Counted from the stretch's first letter, positions 25,428 to 35,557 are shown. The stretch: 35,617 bases of DNA from Myroides pelagicus (GCF_009711055.1 NZ_WMJY01000012.1:49710-85326), one strand, 5' to 3'. The notes: generated by a model not told the origin, from the sequence alone. Translations and numbers: made by a program.

Positions 25428-25439
25428 TATTGTACAATA
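25428..25439. promoter_or_regulatory. 12-bp palindrome in the leader of the pump gene
   Basis: TATTGTACAATA is a perfect dyad in the 104-nt gap between the small secreted protein and the pump gene. It could be a regulator site, but AT-rich short palindromes also occur by chance. Confidence 0.3.
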
Positions 25440-25505
25440 TTTGTATTCAATACATTAGCGTATAGAATTTAATAATTGTACTATAAAAAATTTAATTAGT
25501 ATGTA

Positions 25506-25886
25506 TTAACAGTATTTAGGCGGCTGCCAAATAGAAGATAGGTAGCTACTTTCCATGATGTCCTCATTGAAGGCATGGATTTTATTATGTGTAGTATTTA
25601 TTTTTACTTTTTCAAATGAAATTGGAGGAATACTATAAACTATTCCTATAAAACTAATAGTATTAATATGTGATACAAAAGGTAGTTTTTCGTGAATAGG
25701 ATCACTATTTTCTTTGTAGTTATTACAATAGTGTATTTGTAAAAATCCAAAGAAAGATAGATCTGTATTATATGCTTTGTGTTCTGCATAGTGCTCTATC
25801 AACACAGGTACTCTCAATAGCTGAGCAAACTCAGTTGTTGAGACTAGGAAGATAAATATGAACAATATGGCAATTCTTTTTCTCAC
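25506..25886 (-). CDS. Small secreted HYxEHK-type protein at the head of the efflux operon
   Basis: A 126-residue protein with a signal peptide (about 1-22, ending FAQ). The mature part has LLRVPVLIEHYAEHKAYN then LSFFGFLQIHYC, a spacing of His/Glu/Cys residues that I have seen in small Bacteroidota proteins encoded beside metal RND pumps, and the end SIWQPPKYC. A periplasmic metal-handling role is an inference from these residues and the position. Translation appears to start at GTG 25886: an in-frame TAA lies five codons upstream and there is no early ATG. The -7 element at 25916-25923 precedes it, so this gene probably leads the operon. Confidence 0.75.
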   Translation of the reverse strand: MRKRIAILFIFIFLVSTTEFAQLLRVPVLIEHYAEHKAYNTDLSFFGFLQIHYCNNYKENSDPIHEKLPFVSHINTISFIGIVYSIPPISFEKVKINTTHNKIHAFNEDIMESSYLSSIWQPPKYC

Positions 25887-25915
25887 AAGAGCAATAGTTT
25901 AGCGTATTTGTATTA

Positions 25916-25923
25916 CAAAGTTA
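25916..25923 (-). promoter_or_regulatory. -7 element of the metal efflux operon
   Basis: The minus strand reads TAACTTTG, an exact consensus match, about 26 nt of leader before the GTG start. No clear -33 TTG, which would fit a promoter needing activation. Confidence 0.5.
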
Positions 25924-26038
25924 TGAAGTTCTATTTGATTATAGTTACTTAATTGTTAATTTGTAATTATTCAAATTAAATATACGGTATTCTACTAATA
26001 GAGGGCAATTTACTTTGGCATGCTTTTGCAAACTTGTT

Positions 26039-26731
26039 TTAAAGGTATTTGTCCTCTATACGATTAAGCCCTAATCTTAATTCTACGTTGAGGTTAAAAT
26101 ACTCTTCAATATTGATTTTCCCTTTAAAAGTATTTTCTATTTGCTTTCCTTCTTTTGTCCAAAGAGGAGGCATGAAGTTGAATACTTCATCATATGAAAG
26201 TTTTTTTAAATCATCGGTTTCTGTTGACCAGTGAAAGTCTTGGTAAAATGTATCAATATCACCTAATAGAAAGAAGTTAATAAGTTCTGAATAGGTAACT
26301 TCTAAAGGTTCAAAGTCTAAGCAATCTGGGGCAAAGTAGTAAATATTACCGATATCATTACCTAGTGTTCCTCCATTTATACAAAAGAGTCCCCCTAGTA
26401 CATCATCTGCAATGACTAGGTAACCTGGTACTTCATTCAGTGTCTGAAAACTTTTTCCTTTACTCCATTCTGGAATTGAACGGTTTAATGTTTCAGAGCC
26501 ACTTCCCCATATTCTTATCCATCCATTATTAACTATCACTCCACCTGTGTGATAGATTATTGCGCCTAAAATAGACTTGGTAGTTACTTGTGTCTCTACT
26601 AATGCAGTTTCTGTCTGCTCTTTCGAATGAATTGGTAATACGTTTACTTGTCTTGTTGATTGTTCAATCCATTGTTTGAGAAGTGTCCAACCATAATTGT
26701 AAGGGTCAATCAGTTCTTTTATTTTACGCAT
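26039..26731 (-). CDS. DUF2625 family protein
   Basis: A 230-residue soluble protein without signal peptide or membrane segment. The layout matches DUF2625: IIYHTGGVIVNNGWIRIWGSG (about 58-78), GYLVIADDVLGGLFCINGG (about 103-121), IYYFAPDCLDFEPL (about 130-143), and YDEVFNFMPPLWTKEG near 183-198. The pattern resembles SMI1/SUKH-type folds, which bind other proteins, but no toxin gene is nearby and the role is unknown. It is a single gene with an exact -7 element upstream. Confidence 0.85.
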   Translation of the reverse strand: MRKIKELIDPYNYGWTLLKQWIEQSTRQVNVLPIHSKEQTETALVETQVTTKSILGAIIYHTGGVIVNNGWIRIWGSGSETLNRSIPEWSKGKSFQTLNEVPGYLVIADDVLGGLFCINGGTLGNDIGNIYYFAPDCLDFEPLEVTYSELINFFLLGDIDTFYQDFHWSTETDDLKKLSYDEVFNFMPPLWTKEGKQIENTFKGKINIEEYFNLNVELRLGLNRIEDKYL

Positions 26732-26765
26732 CAGGAAGCTGTTTAATTCTTAAAATACCGAATTG

Positions 26766-26773
26766 CAAAGTTA
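26766..26773 (-). promoter_or_regulatory. -7 element of the DUF2625 gene
   Basis: The minus strand reads TAACTTTG, an exact consensus match 34 nt before the ATG. Confidence 0.55.
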
Positions 26774-26816
26774 CGAAAATGTAAAGTGTTTCTGGATTGT
26801 TGAATATAGTATTGCT

Positions 26817-27116
26817 TTATTTTAAGTTCGCAATTTGTTCAGGGGAGCTAGGGATAGGTGAATAAACTGTAAATACTGATTTGGTCACTAATGTTAGCAT
26901 GATAAATAAGCAAGCGAAGCTTAGGTAAGCCATTGATTTATTAGATTGTTTTAAGGCAACTATACTCAATATTAAACCAATGAAGAATAGTATAGGGCCA
27001 ATAATTTTTGAAAAAGGAAGTACTTCTGAGTATGCAAATACAAGAATTGAACTCATAGAAGTTGTTAAAGCACAAATACTTATAGTTTTGTTTCCGTTTT
27101 TTTGTGTTTCTATCAT
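26817..27116 (-). CDS. Small hypothetical membrane protein (99 aa)
   Basis: Starting at the ATG at 27116, the protein has 99 residues. A longer frame begins at a TTG six codons upstream, which I consider less likely. It has three hydrophobic segments (about residues 15-32, 38-58 and 65-85 of the 99) and a short hydrophilic tail ending in SPEQIANLK. This resembles small DUF4190-like membrane proteins, but I cannot name a family with confidence. It is probably an inner-membrane protein. The -7 element TATATTTG lies 49 nt upstream. Confidence 0.65.
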   Translation of the reverse strand: MIETQKNGNKTISICALTTSMSSILVFAYSEVLPFSKIIGPILFFIGLILSIVALKQSNKSMAYLSFACLFIMLTLVTKSVFTVYSPIPSSPEQIANLK

Positions 27117-27165
27117 AGCATTATTTTTATTCAAAATACCTAATCTACTTAGATAAGTAATATGT

Positions 27166-27173
27166 CAAATATA
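27166..27173 (-). promoter_or_regulatory. -7 element of the small membrane protein gene
   Basis: The minus strand reads TATATTTG, an exact consensus match. Confidence 0.5.
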
Positions 27174-27329
27174 GTTAAATTATTTAGTATTATTTATTTT
27201 TATAACAATTTTTAATGTTTATTCTATGTAAAATTAACAATTATTAGAGGTTTGTGGTTTGATATATATCATGTTTTTGAGATTTTTTCAAAATGATACA
27301 ATTATATGTTCGCATAATGCTATATACAA

Positions 27330-27358
27330 AAAGCTCTCCAAACTAGTTGGAGAGCTTT
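27330..27358 (-). terminator. Intrinsic terminator of the acyl-CoA carboxylase operon
   Basis: A 12-bp perfect stem (27330-27341 with 27347-27358) and a 5-nt loop, with Ts following on the minus strand, 23 nt beyond the carboxyltransferase stop. Confidence 0.92.
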
Positions 27359-27381
27359 ATTTTTATGAGTTATTCGATAGG

Positions 27382-28923
27382 TTATAATGGAATATTCCCG
27401 TGTTTTCTATCTGGTAAGTTTACTTCTTTGTTTTCAAGCATGCTGAATGCTTTTAGTAATTTTCTACGTGTTTCATTAGGTAGAATTACTTCATCTATAA
27501 AACCGCGCTGTGCTGCTCTGTAAGGGGTCGCAAACTTGTCGGCATATTCTGTTTCTTTTTCGGCAAGTTTGGCTGCTGGATCTTTAGCTTCGGCTATTTC
27601 TTTTTTAAAGATAATTTCACTCGCTCCTTTAGCTCCCATAACTGCAATTTCTGCATTTGGCCAAGCAAAGTTCATGTCTGCTCCGATGTGCTTAGAGTTC
27701 ATTACGTCATAAGCTCCTCCGTATGCTTTTCGGGTAATTACAGTAACTTTAGGTACTGTTGCTTCACTTAGTGCATATAGTAGCTTAGCGCCGTGGACAA
27801 TAATTCCGTTCCATTCCTGGTCTGTACCAGGCAAGAACCCAGGTACGTCTACTAACACAAGTAAAGGAATATTAAACGCATCACAAAAACGTGTAAATCG
27901 TGCTGCTTTGATTGAACTATTTACATCTAAACACCCAGCTAAGAACATTGGATTGTTAGCCACAATTCCTACACTTTTCCCCCCAAGCCTAGCGAAGCCT
28001 ACTACAATATTTTCTGCATAGTCTTTGTGTATTTCAAAGAATGAATCGACATCAATTATATGTTTGATTACATCCTTCATGTCGTATGGTTTATTAGAAC
28101 TTTCAGGAACTATGTCATCTAATTCATATCGGTATTCTTTGCCTATTTGATAAGGTAAGTCGTGTGGTTTCTCTGAATTATTTTGTGGGATATAAGATAA
28201 AAGTGATTTAAGGTCTTCAAGACAAGCAACGTCATTTGGAGAGGTAGTATGTGCTACTCCTGATTTTGTTGAGTGTGTGCTTGCTCCTCCTAACTCTTCT
28301 GAGGTTACTTCTTCGTTTGTTACTGTTTTTACTACATTAGGACCAGTAACGAACATATAGCTTGACCCTTCTACCATCATTGTAAAGTCTGTCATCGCTG
28401 GAGAATATACTGCTCCTCCAGCACAAGGCCCCATAATAGCTGATAGCTGTGGTATTACGCCAGAGGCTTGTACATTTCTAAAAAAGATATCTGCGTATCC
28501 TCCTAGTGAACGTACTCCTTCTTGAATACGTGCTCCTCCAGAATCATTCAGTCCTATCATTGGCGCTCCCATTTTTAGAGCCATATCCATTACTTTACAG
28601 ATTTTTTCAGCATGTGTTTCGGATAAAGCTCCTCCAAATACTGTGAAGTCTTGTGCGAATACATAGATTAATCTACCATTGATTGTTCCATACCCTGTTA
28701 CAACACCATCTCCTGGATAAACTTCTTTGTCCATGCCGAAATCTGTTGTTCGGTGCGTTACTAACATACCAATCTCTTCGAATGAACCTTCGTCTAATAA
28801 GTATTCTATTCGTTCACGTGCTGTTAATTTACCTTTTTTATGTTGTGTATCTATTCTTTTTTGACCACCACCTAGTTTAGCTTGGTCTTGTATATCTTTT
28901 AATTTCTGAATTTTTGCGTTCAT
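27382..28923 (-). CDS. Acyl-CoA carboxylase carboxyltransferase (beta) subunit, propionyl-CoA carboxylase-like
   Basis: A 513-residue carboxyltransferase that moves the carboxyl group from biotin to an acyl-CoA. Both crotonase-like halves are present: the N-half with [15 protein letters not shown] (129-143) and [16 protein letters not shown] (165-180), and the C-half with [22 protein letters not shown] and [19 protein letters not shown], the oxyanion-hole glycines of the family. Single-chain beta subunits of this length act on propionyl-CoA or other acyl-CoAs, unlike the split AccA/AccD pair of fatty-acid synthesis. Propionyl-CoA is the likely substrate, feeding methylmalonyl-CoA into succinyl-CoA. 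It is the last gene of the operon, 5 nt after the biotin carboxylase gene. Confidence 0.93.
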   Translation of the reverse strand: MNAKIQKLKDIQDQAKLGGGQKRIDTQHKKGKLTARERIEYLLDEGSFEEIGMLVTHRTTDFGMDKEVYPGDGVVTGYGTINGRLIYVFAQDFTVFGGALSETHAEKICKVMDMALKMGAPMIGLNDSGGARIQEGVRSLGGYADIFFRNVQASGVIPQLSAIMGPCAGGAVYSPAMTDFTMMVEGSSYMFVTGPNVVKTVTNEEVTSEELGGASTHSTKSGVAHTTSPNDVACLEDLKSLLSYIPQNNSEKPHDLPYQIGKEYRYELDDIVPESSNKPYDMKDVIKHIIDVDSFFEIHKDYAENIVVGFARLGGKSVGIVANNPMFLAGCLDVNSSIKAARFTRFCDAFNIPLLVLVDVPGFLPGTDQEWNGIIVHGAKLLYALSEATVPKVTVITRKAYGGAYDVMNSKHIGADMNFAWPNAEIAVMGAKGASEIIFKKEIAEAKDPAAKLAEKETEYADKFATPYRAAQRGFIDEVILPNETRRKLLKAFSMLENKEVNLPDRKHGNIPL

Positions 28924-28928
28924 AGTCC

Positions 28929-30368
28929 TTAGTTTGATAAGCGTAATTGTTTTTGGTCCTCTAGATACTTTTGTAGAGCAATGTATGCTGCTATCTCAGC
29001 TTCATCTTGGTATCCTGCTTTAATCATTTCAGCACTGTAGTTTTTCTTTACGAAATTAGTATCAAAATGACCTTCTCTAAAAGCTTGGTTTTCCATCACG
29101 AATTTACCAAATGGAAGAGTAGTACTAATGCCTTTAACCTTGTAAGCTTGAATAGCTCTAATCATCAGTTCTATGGCTTCTTCTCGTGTTTTTCCGTAGG
29201 TGATTAATTTTGCTAGCATTGGGTCATAATAGATAGGTACATCCATACCTTCTTCTATACCATTGTCTACTCGTATACCTTCTCCTTTTGGTAATTGATA
29301 GGTCTCTAGATAGCCTACACTTGGTAAGAACTCATTCAAAGGGTCTTCTGCATATATTCTGAGTTCCATTGCATGTCCTTTAATAGCTAAATCGCTTTGT
29401 GAAAAAGGAAGCTTTTCCCCTCTGGCGATCTTAATTTGCATTTCTACAAGATCTAATCCTGTTATTAATTCAGTAACGGGGTGTTCTACTTGTAAACGGG
29501 TATTCATTTCTAAGAAGTAGAAGTTTAACTGTTCATCAATTAAAAACTCAACAGTTCCGGCCCCTATATAATTACATGATGCTGCTACACGTACTGCAGC
29601 TTCTCCCATTTGTTTTCTTATATCAGGTGTAAGTACTGCAGAAGGTGCTTCTTCGATTACTTTTTGATGACGACGTTGTATACTACATTCACGTTCAAAT
29701 AAGTGTACGATATTTCCATGTTTGTCCGCTAATACTTGTATTTCTATATGACGGGGTGATCCGATAAATTTTTCAATGAAAACAGAGCCATCTCCAAAGG
29801 CATTTGTTGCTTCAGATATAGCGCGTTGAATTTGACTTTCGAACTCTTCTTCTTTTTCTACAATTCGTATTCCTTTTCCACCACCACCAGCAGCGGCTTT
29901 AATCAGAATTGGAAACCCTATTTCTGCCGCAACTTGTTTGGCTTTATCAATGTCTGTAATAGCTTCATCTAAACCTGGCACCATTGGTATGTCATAACCT
30001 TTTACGGTTTCTTTAGCAGCCAATTTATTGCCCATTAATTCAATTGAGTGAGCGTCGGGTCCTATAAATGTTATATTGGCATTAGCACAGGCCGTTGAAA
30101 AACTGGCATTCTCACTTAAAAAACCATAACCTGGGTGAATGCCATCAACTCCTAATGATTTTGCTACTTCAATAATTTTGTCTCCTAGTAGATAAGATTG
30201 ATTAGAAGGAGCTTCTCCAATACAGACTGCTTCATCAGCCATTTTCACATGTGGAGCCAAACGATCTACTGTTGAGTATATCGCTACTGTTTTGATACCC
30301 ATTTTTTGTGCTGTTTTCATTACGCGAACAGCTATCTCACCACGATTGGCAACTAATATTTTTTTCAT
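28929..30368 (-). CDS. accC: Biotin carboxylase subunit of acyl-CoA carboxylase
   Basis: A 479-residue ATP-grasp enzyme that carboxylates the biotin of the carrier subunit, using ATP and bicarbonate. Seen: the N-terminal [15 protein letters not shown], the substrate loop [10 protein letters not shown] (78-87), the glycine-rich ATP lid [13 protein letters not shown] (158-170), [20 protein letters not shown], and the metal/catalytic [14 protein letters not shown]. It is a stand-alone biotin carboxylase without a fused biotinyl domain, which is supplied by the preceding gene 2 nt upstream. Since only one biotin carboxylase is seen here, I cannot tell whether it also serves acetyl-CoA carboxylase. 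Confidence 0.94.
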   Translation of the reverse strand: MKKILVANRGEIAVRVMKTAQKMGIKTVAIYSTVDRLAPHVKMADEAVCIGEAPSNQSYLLGDKIIEVAKSLGVDGIHPGYGFLSENASFSTACANANITFIGPDAHSIELMGNKLAAKETVKGYDIPMVPGLDEAITDIDKAKQVAAEIGFPILIKAAAGGGGKGIRIVEKEEEFESQIQRAISEATNAFGDGSVFIEKFIGSPRHIEIQVLADKHGNIVHLFERECSIQRRHQKVIEEAPSAVLTPDIRKQMGEAAVRVAASCNYIGAGTVEFLIDEQLNFYFLEMNTRLQVEHPVTELITGLDLVEMQIKIARGEKLPFSQSDLAIKGHAMELRIYAEDPLNEFLPSVGYLETYQLPKGEGIRVDNGIEEGMDVPIYYDPMLAKLITYGKTREEAIELMIRAIQAYKVKGISTTLPFGKFVMENQAFREGHFDTNFVKKNYSAEMIKAGYQDEAEIAAYIALQKYLEDQKQLRLSN

Positions 30369-30370
30369 AA

Positions 30371-30856
30371 TTATTCGAATTCAATTAAAACTAATCCTTT
30401 GTCAACTGTTGCTCCTTTCGTTACGTTGATTGTTTTGATGACACCTGACCTTGGAGAGGATAGGTTGTTTTCCATCTTCATGGCTTCTAAGATGAGTAGG
30501 TTATCATTTTCTTTGACTTCTTGTCCTACTTCAACAAGTATGTCTAAGATAAGCCCAGGCATTGGAGCCTTGATAAAATTTACTTGTTTACTTGTATTTA
30601 GTGAGAAGCCAAGTTCATTGATTAGTTTATCGAGTTCGGTTTGAATATCTACAGTGTATTGGTTTCCATTGACTGTAATCTGATACTTCTTTTCGGCGAA
30701 TTGTTGTTCGTCGATTTCAACGCTAAAAGATGAATTGTTTTTTAAAACGTGATACGAAGTAGTGCTTATAGCTGCAGCATTAATACTATCATTTAATAAA
30801 GTGTCACTTTCAAAAACAACATCTCCATTAACTTTCAATTGATAAGTTTTATTCAT
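30371..30856 (-). CDS. Biotin carboxyl carrier subunit of acyl-CoA carboxylase
   Basis: A 161-residue biotin carrier. The N-terminal beta-rich part (1-85) is not the typical AccB proline-rich linker, and resembles the carrier subunits of propionyl-CoA/methylmalonyl-CoA carboxylases. The C-terminal biotinyl domain (92-161) starts with FIKAPMPGLILDI and carries the biotinylation motif EAMKMEN with K127 as the modified lysine. It is the first gene of the carrier - carboxylase - carboxyltransferase operon, whose genes lie 2 and 5 nt apart. The upstream TATATTTA is one base off the -7 consensus, so the promoter is not called. Confidence 0.93.
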   Translation of the reverse strand: MNKTYQLKVNGDVVFESDTLLNDSINAAAISTTSYHVLKNNSSFSVEIDEQQFAEKKYQITVNGNQYTVDIQTELDKLINELGFSLNTSKQVNFIKAPMPGLILDILVEVGQEVKENDNLLILEAMKMENNLSSPRSGVIKTINVTKGATVDKGLVLIEFE

Positions 30857-31047
30857 TGTATTTAATAGTTTTTGGTATTCGTAAATATAACGAATTGTCT
30901 AAGATTTTACTTGAAAGAATTGAGTTTTTTAAATTAAATGAAAGAATTGGAAAACAAACTGAGGCAGGGTAGGTGTTTGAGTTTATTGATTGTAAGTTAA
31001 TTTTTAACTTTTGATAAAAGGAAGAGCGTCAAATTGATTAATAAAAA

Positions 31048-31075
31048 AAGGGCTGTTTTTTTATAAACAGCCCTT
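31048..31075 (-). terminator. Intrinsic terminator of thiL
   Basis: An 11-bp stem (31048-31058 region with 31065-31075) with a run of Ts following on the minus strand, directly beyond the thiL stop. Confidence 0.9.
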
Positions 31076-31081
31076 GATATT

Positions 31082-32146
31082 TTAGTTTTCCCCTGATTCA
31101 TTACTTAGGTGATTCCACCCTCTCGCTTTTAATGGGATTTTTGTATTTGCTCTTGTGATAAGGTGTATTCCTTCGTCTTTTGGAGTTGTATGTCCTATGA
31201 TTGAAAGATTTGGATTTGCTTTGACCTTTTCGAAGTCTTCCATCGATATTGTGAATAGTAATTCATAATCTTCTCCTCCATTAATGGCCATTGTTGTTGA
31301 ATCTATATTGAATTCTTCACAAGTACTTATAAACTGTGGGTCTAATGGTAATTTGTCTTCGTATAAGTTACAGCCTACTTCAGATTGTGTACATAGATGC
31401 ATGATTTCTGATGATAGACCGTCTGAGATGTCAATCATTGCTGTCGGTTTTATATCAAGATCTTTCAGTAATTGCTTGATGTCTGTACGTGCTTCTGGTT
31501 TTAGTTGTCTTTCTATAATATAGTCATATGTATCTAAATCTGGTTGATTGTTTGGATTGACTAAGAAAACTTGTTTCTCACGTTCAAGTACTTGTAACCC
31601 CATATAAGCTCCACCAATATCCCCAGAGACAACCAATAAATTGTTGTCCTTTGCACCATTTCTATAGACTAAATCTTCTTTTTTTGCTTTACCTACTGCA
31701 GTTACGCTGATGATTAGCCCTGTTTGTGAAGAAGTGGTATCTCCTCCGATTAAATCGACTTTATAGTAATTACAAGCTAATTTTATCCCTTCGTATAATT
31801 CTTCTAAAGCCTCTAGAGTGAATCGATTGGATACGGCTATAGAAACTGTAATCTGTGTAGGGGTTGCATTCATTGCGCAGATATCCGATAGATTGACTAC
31901 AACGGCTTTATATCCTAAATGCTTTAATGGAGAGTAAGCCAGATCAAAGTGCACACCTTCTACTAATAAGTCTGTCGAGATGACTGTTTTTTCATCTTTG
32001 TCAAATGATAGGACAGCTGCATCATCACCAATTGCTTTTATTGTTGATTCTTGTTGTGTTGGAAAGTTAGCAGTTAAGTGGTCGATTAATCCAAACTCAC
32101 CTAGTTGTTCTAAACTTGTTCGCGATTGATTCTTATTTTCGATCAT
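31082..32146 (-). CDS. thiL: Thiamine-monophosphate kinase
   Basis: A 354-residue enzyme phosphorylating thiamine monophosphate to thiamine pyrophosphate, the last step of cofactor synthesis. The AIR-synthase-like ATP-binding fold shows IGDDAAV (39-45), the second acidic site STDLLVEGVHFD, GYKAVVVNLSDICAM, the Mg-binding IGGDTTSS, and the C-half DISDGLSSEI and GGEDYELLFT. Length is slightly above the E. coli enzyme (325). No other thi gene and no TPP riboswitch is seen nearby. It has its own -7 element, which sits directly after the terminator of the upstream GT117 gene. Confidence 0.95.
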   Translation of the reverse strand: MIENKNQSRTSLEQLGEFGLIDHLTANFPTQQESTIKAIGDDAAVLSFDKDEKTVISTDLLVEGVHFDLAYSPLKHLGYKAVVVNLSDICAMNATPTQITVSIAVSNRFTLEALEELYEGIKLACNYYKVDLIGGDTTSSQTGLIISVTAVGKAKKEDLVYRNGAKDNNLLVVSGDIGGAYMGLQVLEREKQVFLVNPNNQPDLDTYDYIIERQLKPEARTDIKQLLKDLDIKPTAMIDISDGLSSEIMHLCTQSEVGCNLYEDKLPLDPQFISTCEEFNIDSTTMAINGGEDYELLFTISMEDFEKVKANPNLSIIGHTTPKDEGIHLITRANTKIPLKARGWNHLSNESGEN

Positions 32147-32168
32147 TGTACAGTTTTATTTATGGAGA

Positions 32169-32176
32169 CAAAGGTA
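32169..32176 (-). promoter_or_regulatory. -7 element of thiL
   Basis: The minus strand reads TACCTTTG, an exact consensus match 22 nt before the ATG. The -33 region falls inside the terminator stem of the upstream gene. Confidence 0.55.
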
Positions 32177-32182
32177 TAAAGA

Positions 32183-32214
32183 AAAAGGCGATAGTGTGAT
32201 TACTATCGCCTTTT
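32183..32214 (-). terminator. Intrinsic terminator of the GT117 gene
   Basis: A 13-bp perfect stem (32183-32195 with 32202-32214), 6-nt loop, 13 nt after the stop codon on the minus strand; the following tract is T-rich. Confidence 0.9.
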
Positions 32215-32227
32215 ATTGATTTATAAT

Positions 32228-35200
32228 TTAAAGAGCTGGTCTGTTAAATTGTGAAAACTTAGCATTATAGGTATTAAAGTTTTCTTTTAATTGTTGGTAG
32301 AGAGTTGGATCGTCTTCTTCTGTAATTAATACTAATTGTCTCCAGGTCTCTATCTGTTCGATAATATCGGATTGATAGTAATAAATCTCATCTACACTTA
32401 GACTGTTATAATAGTCAAGTTCTTCTTTTGCTTTTTGTTCTAACACTAAGGTCATTGTTTTAGCAGTCTCTTTTTCACCTATTTTGTAATAACCTTCCAC
32501 AAATGGCTGAACGAGTTGATAATAACCGTAGTACTGGATAGGCATGTTCTCCATTGCGATATCCATGATATCTTTGGCTTTATCTACTTTGTCTTCTAAT
32601 AGAAGTTGCTCCATTAAACGGGCTAAGTTGATTCTGTAACTCAATGCATTTCTTCTCGTTTGAGGGTCGTGGTAGATTTTGTCACTTCCCATATTACCCC
32701 AGTACCACGATTTTACAGTGGTGTACATTCTATCCGAGTCTATACTACCTAAGTCTAATGGGTGCCCCTTGTCTATCGGTGTTTTGATTGGAACGAGTTT
32801 GTAGATTAACCCTTGTAATTGAAGGTAATCTTTCATCCATACAAAATCGTCATTATTAAAACTACCTCCTGAGAAATATACAGGGCGCTCCCAGTTGTTA
32901 TTTGCTATGATGTCAAGCATTATTAATCGATGCTTGTATATCGCTTGGTCTGTTATGTCGACTTTCACTGTATCCACCACTTGATCCATTAGATAAGGTG
33001 ATACAATATTGTTTTTTCGGATAATGTCTTTATCTACAGCTATACTTATTTTGTTCGTAGGCAAAATGTATAGGGTTGTTCCTGCTTCAGATTTCGTTTG
33101 TAAACGCGGATCTTCAGAACGTGCAAAATTCATATACGTATTTATGTCTAGTCTTTCTTCAAGCATAGGCTGAATAATCGTCGCATCTCTTTTGTTACCA
33201 ACGTATTGATTGTGCGTGAATTTAATTGGTAGAGGTTCTGAATTATATGCTTTAGCTTTCATTTGATCGATATACCAGTCTAAAGGTAATAAACTTGTAC
33301 ACACGACACGTACATCTGTTCTGTATCCTTCAATTTCCTGTAAGTACCATAACGGGAATGTATCATTATCCCCAATAGTAAATAAGATAGCATTTTTATC
33401 GCATGAGTCTAGGTACGCCTTAGCATTAGCTAATGCAGTATATCGATCAGAACGATCGTGGTCATCCCAGTTTTGAGCTGCCATTAATACAGGTGCTGCT
33501 AAAAGAGAAAGACCTACAACTGCTGGGCCTAATACTTTTGGGGTTACAAATTTTCGCAGTCCATCATATAGACTATATACACCGAAACTAATCCACATGG
33601 CAAATACATAGAATGCTGGTACTACTGCATAGTCACGTTCTCTTGGTTCAAAAGGTCTTTCATTTAAGAAAATCTTTAAGGCAAAACTGGTGAATAAGAA
33701 TAAGACTAAAAGTACCCAAAACATTTTAGGGTCTTTGCGATAATGAAATACAATACCAATTAATGCAAAGATGAATGGTAAAAAGAAGTAGGTATTTCTT
33801 CCTTTATTGTTTAACGCATCTGGAGTTAATTGGTCTTGATTACCTAGTCGTACAGCATCTACACTTTTAATACCGCTTATCCAGTTCCCGTGTAAAATAT
33901 CTCCTTGTCCTTGGATGTCATCTTGGCGACCGACAAAATTCCACATTAAATATCTCCAGAACATATAGCCAAATTGGTAGTCAAACATAAATGACATATT
34001 ACTGCTAAAGCTTGGTACTTCAATGTTTAAATATTGTCCATATTGATCGAAGAAACGATCAAGTCCCTCAATGCCTATTTCTCCCTTTGCCACTCCATCT
34101 TTTACCCCTTCTGTTAGTTGTACGATTTGTTGTAGCTCAGGATAATTGGACATTGCACTAACTACTTCTGGCTTTACTTCAAAGTCCAGTGGTTTAGTGT
34201 AGCGCATATAGTTTATTCTATGGTGTTTGTCTGTACTCCACAGTCTTGGTAATACTCCTTTATGTGTGCTGTCATAGTTTTGACCAGCATTTTTCCATTC
34301 GTTTACGATTACATATTTTCCTGTTTTGTAATCTCTTTCGTAGTTAGGGTTATCATCTTTCCATGGATTTTGCTCATCAAGCCCCACGTATTTTTTAGTA
34401 AAATAAGAGTCGTAATAAATGCTTTCATCACCATATTGCTCACGTTGATAATAAGCTAATAACTCTGCTGCATCGGAAGGTCTGTTTTCGTTGATGACTA
34501 CATTTGCATTTGCACGAATTGGCAACATTATCCATGAAGTAAGACCGATACATACAAATAGTAAGGCTAGTATAAGTGTGTTCGCTTTTACATATTGCTT
34601 TTGCTTTGTGTATTTAAGGGAAATAACAAAGACAGCTACGATTAGTAAAAAGGCGAAAATTGTTCCACTGTTAAAGGGTAAACCTATTTGGTTAACCATA
34701 AAGATTTCCGTTTTTCCGAACAAAGCTAATAGCTTAGGGAATAGGAAGGCAAACAAGAAAAATAATACACCGACTGCTGCGATGTTTCCAATGATAAAAT
34801 TCTTTATTGTAACTTTTTGGTATTGTTTGAAGTAGTATAGCAACACGATTGACGGTATGGTTAATAGAGCCATTAGGTGGACACCAAAAGAACATCCAGC
34901 TACTAAGGCGATTAACAATAACCATTTATCTCCATATTCATTTTCTAAGTCGTCATACCATCTTAATCCTAAATATAATAGTAAGGCTATTAAAAACATT
35001 GCCGAGGCATACACTTCCGATTCAACTGCATTAAACCAAAAGCTATCTGAAAAAGTAAATGCTAATGATCCCACGGCAGCACTTCCTAAAACAACAAAAG
35101 CATTGGCATTAGTCCATTCAGATGTTTTTTCTACGATCTTCTTCAATAGGTTTGTTGTACTCCAGTACATAAACAGAATGGTAAAGGCACTTGATAACAC

Positions 35201-35452
35201 AGCAACCAGATTGACCATCAATGCCACTTTTTCTGGAGAAGTAGCGAATAAAGAGAAGAATGCACCTAACATTTGATATACAGGAGCTCCAGGTGGGTGT
35301 CCTACTTGTAGTTTTGCAGATGTTGCAATGTATTCTCCAGGATCCCAGAAGCTTAATGTAGGCTCTACTGTTAAGGTATAAGTAATTAAAGCGATAAGGA
35401 AACATAGCCAGCCTCCTATAATGTTCCACTTTTTGTAATTGAATGTCAACAT
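32228..35452 (-). CDS. DUF2723 / glycosyltransferase family 117 membrane protein
   Basis: A 1074-residue integral membrane protein with about a dozen hydrophobic helices in the first 700 residues and a soluble C-terminal domain (about 700-1074). The N-terminal signature is EPTLSFWDPGEYIATSAKL (30-48), with D37 and E40 in the first periplasmic loop, followed by VGHPPGAPVYQ. This matches GT-C-fold enzymes (protein O-mannosyltransferase-like, DUF2723/GT117), thought to use lipid-linked sugars at the periplasmic face, possibly for the O-glycosylation of envelope proteins common in this phylum. Substrate and acceptor are inferred. It ends in a terminator and seems to be a single-gene unit; I find no exact -7 element upstream. 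Confidence 0.92.
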   Translation of the reverse strand: MLTFNYKKWNIIGGWLCFLIALITYTLTVEPTLSFWDPGEYIATSAKLQVGHPPGAPVYQMLGAFFSLFATSPEKVALMVNLVAVLSSAFTILFMYWSTTNLLKKIVEKTSEWTNANAFVVLGSAAVGSLAFTFSDSFWFNAVESEVYASAMFLIALLLYLGLRWYDDLENEYGDKWLLLIALVAGCSFGVHLMALLTIPSIVLLYYFKQYQKVTIKNFIIGNIAAVGVLFFLFAFLFPKLLALFGKTEIFMVNQIGLPFNSGTIFAFLLIVAVFVISLKYTKQKQYVKANTLILALLFVCIGLTSWIMLPIRANANVVINENRPSDAAELLAYYQREQYGDESIYYDSYFTKKYVGLDEQNPWKDDNPNYERDYKTGKYVIVNEWKNAGQNYDSTHKGVLPRLWSTDKHHRINYMRYTKPLDFEVKPEVVSAMSNYPELQQIVQLTEGVKDGVAKGEIGIEGLDRFFDQYGQYLNIEVPSFSSNMSFMFDYQFGYMFWRYLMWNFVGRQDDIQGQGDILHGNWISGIKSVDAVRLGNQDQLTPDALNNKGRNTYFFLPFIFALIGIVFHYRKDPKMFWVLLVLFLFTSFALKIFLNERPFEPRERDYAVVPAFYVFAMWISFGVYSLYDGLRKFVTPKVLGPAVVGLSLLAAPVLMAAQNWDDHDRSDRYTALANAKAYLDSCDKNAILFTIGDNDTFPLWYLQEIEGYRTDVRVVCTSLLPLDWYIDQMKAKAYNSEPLPIKFTHNQYVGNKRDATIIQPMLEERLDINTYMNFARSEDPRLQTKSEAGTTLYILPTNKISIAVDKDIIRKNNIVSPYLMDQVVDTVKVDITDQAIYKHRLIMLDIIANNNWERPVYFSGGSFNNDDFVWMKDYLQLQGLIYKLVPIKTPIDKGHPLDLGSIDSDRMYTTVKSWYWGNMGSDKIYHDPQTRRNALSYRINLARLMEQLLLEDKVDKAKDIMDIAMENMPIQYYGYYQLVQPFVEGYYKIGEKETAKTMTLVLEQKAKEELDYYNSLSVDEIYYYQSDIIEQIETWRQLVLITEEDDPTLYQQLKENFNTYNAKFSQFNRPAL

Positions 35453-35557
35453 AAGTGTAATTGCTTGATATAAATGTTTATATTGTACTTACAAAGAAAA
35501 GATTTTTTTCGTGTCTTTTATCTGAATTAGAAAAATTTAATTTTTTTAATAAAAATA

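Noticed and set aside
31082..32146. A possible TPP riboswitch near thiL
   Set aside because: The 81-nt upstream gap is filled by the GT117 terminator and the thiL promoter, with no room for or sign of the conserved TPP aptamer.
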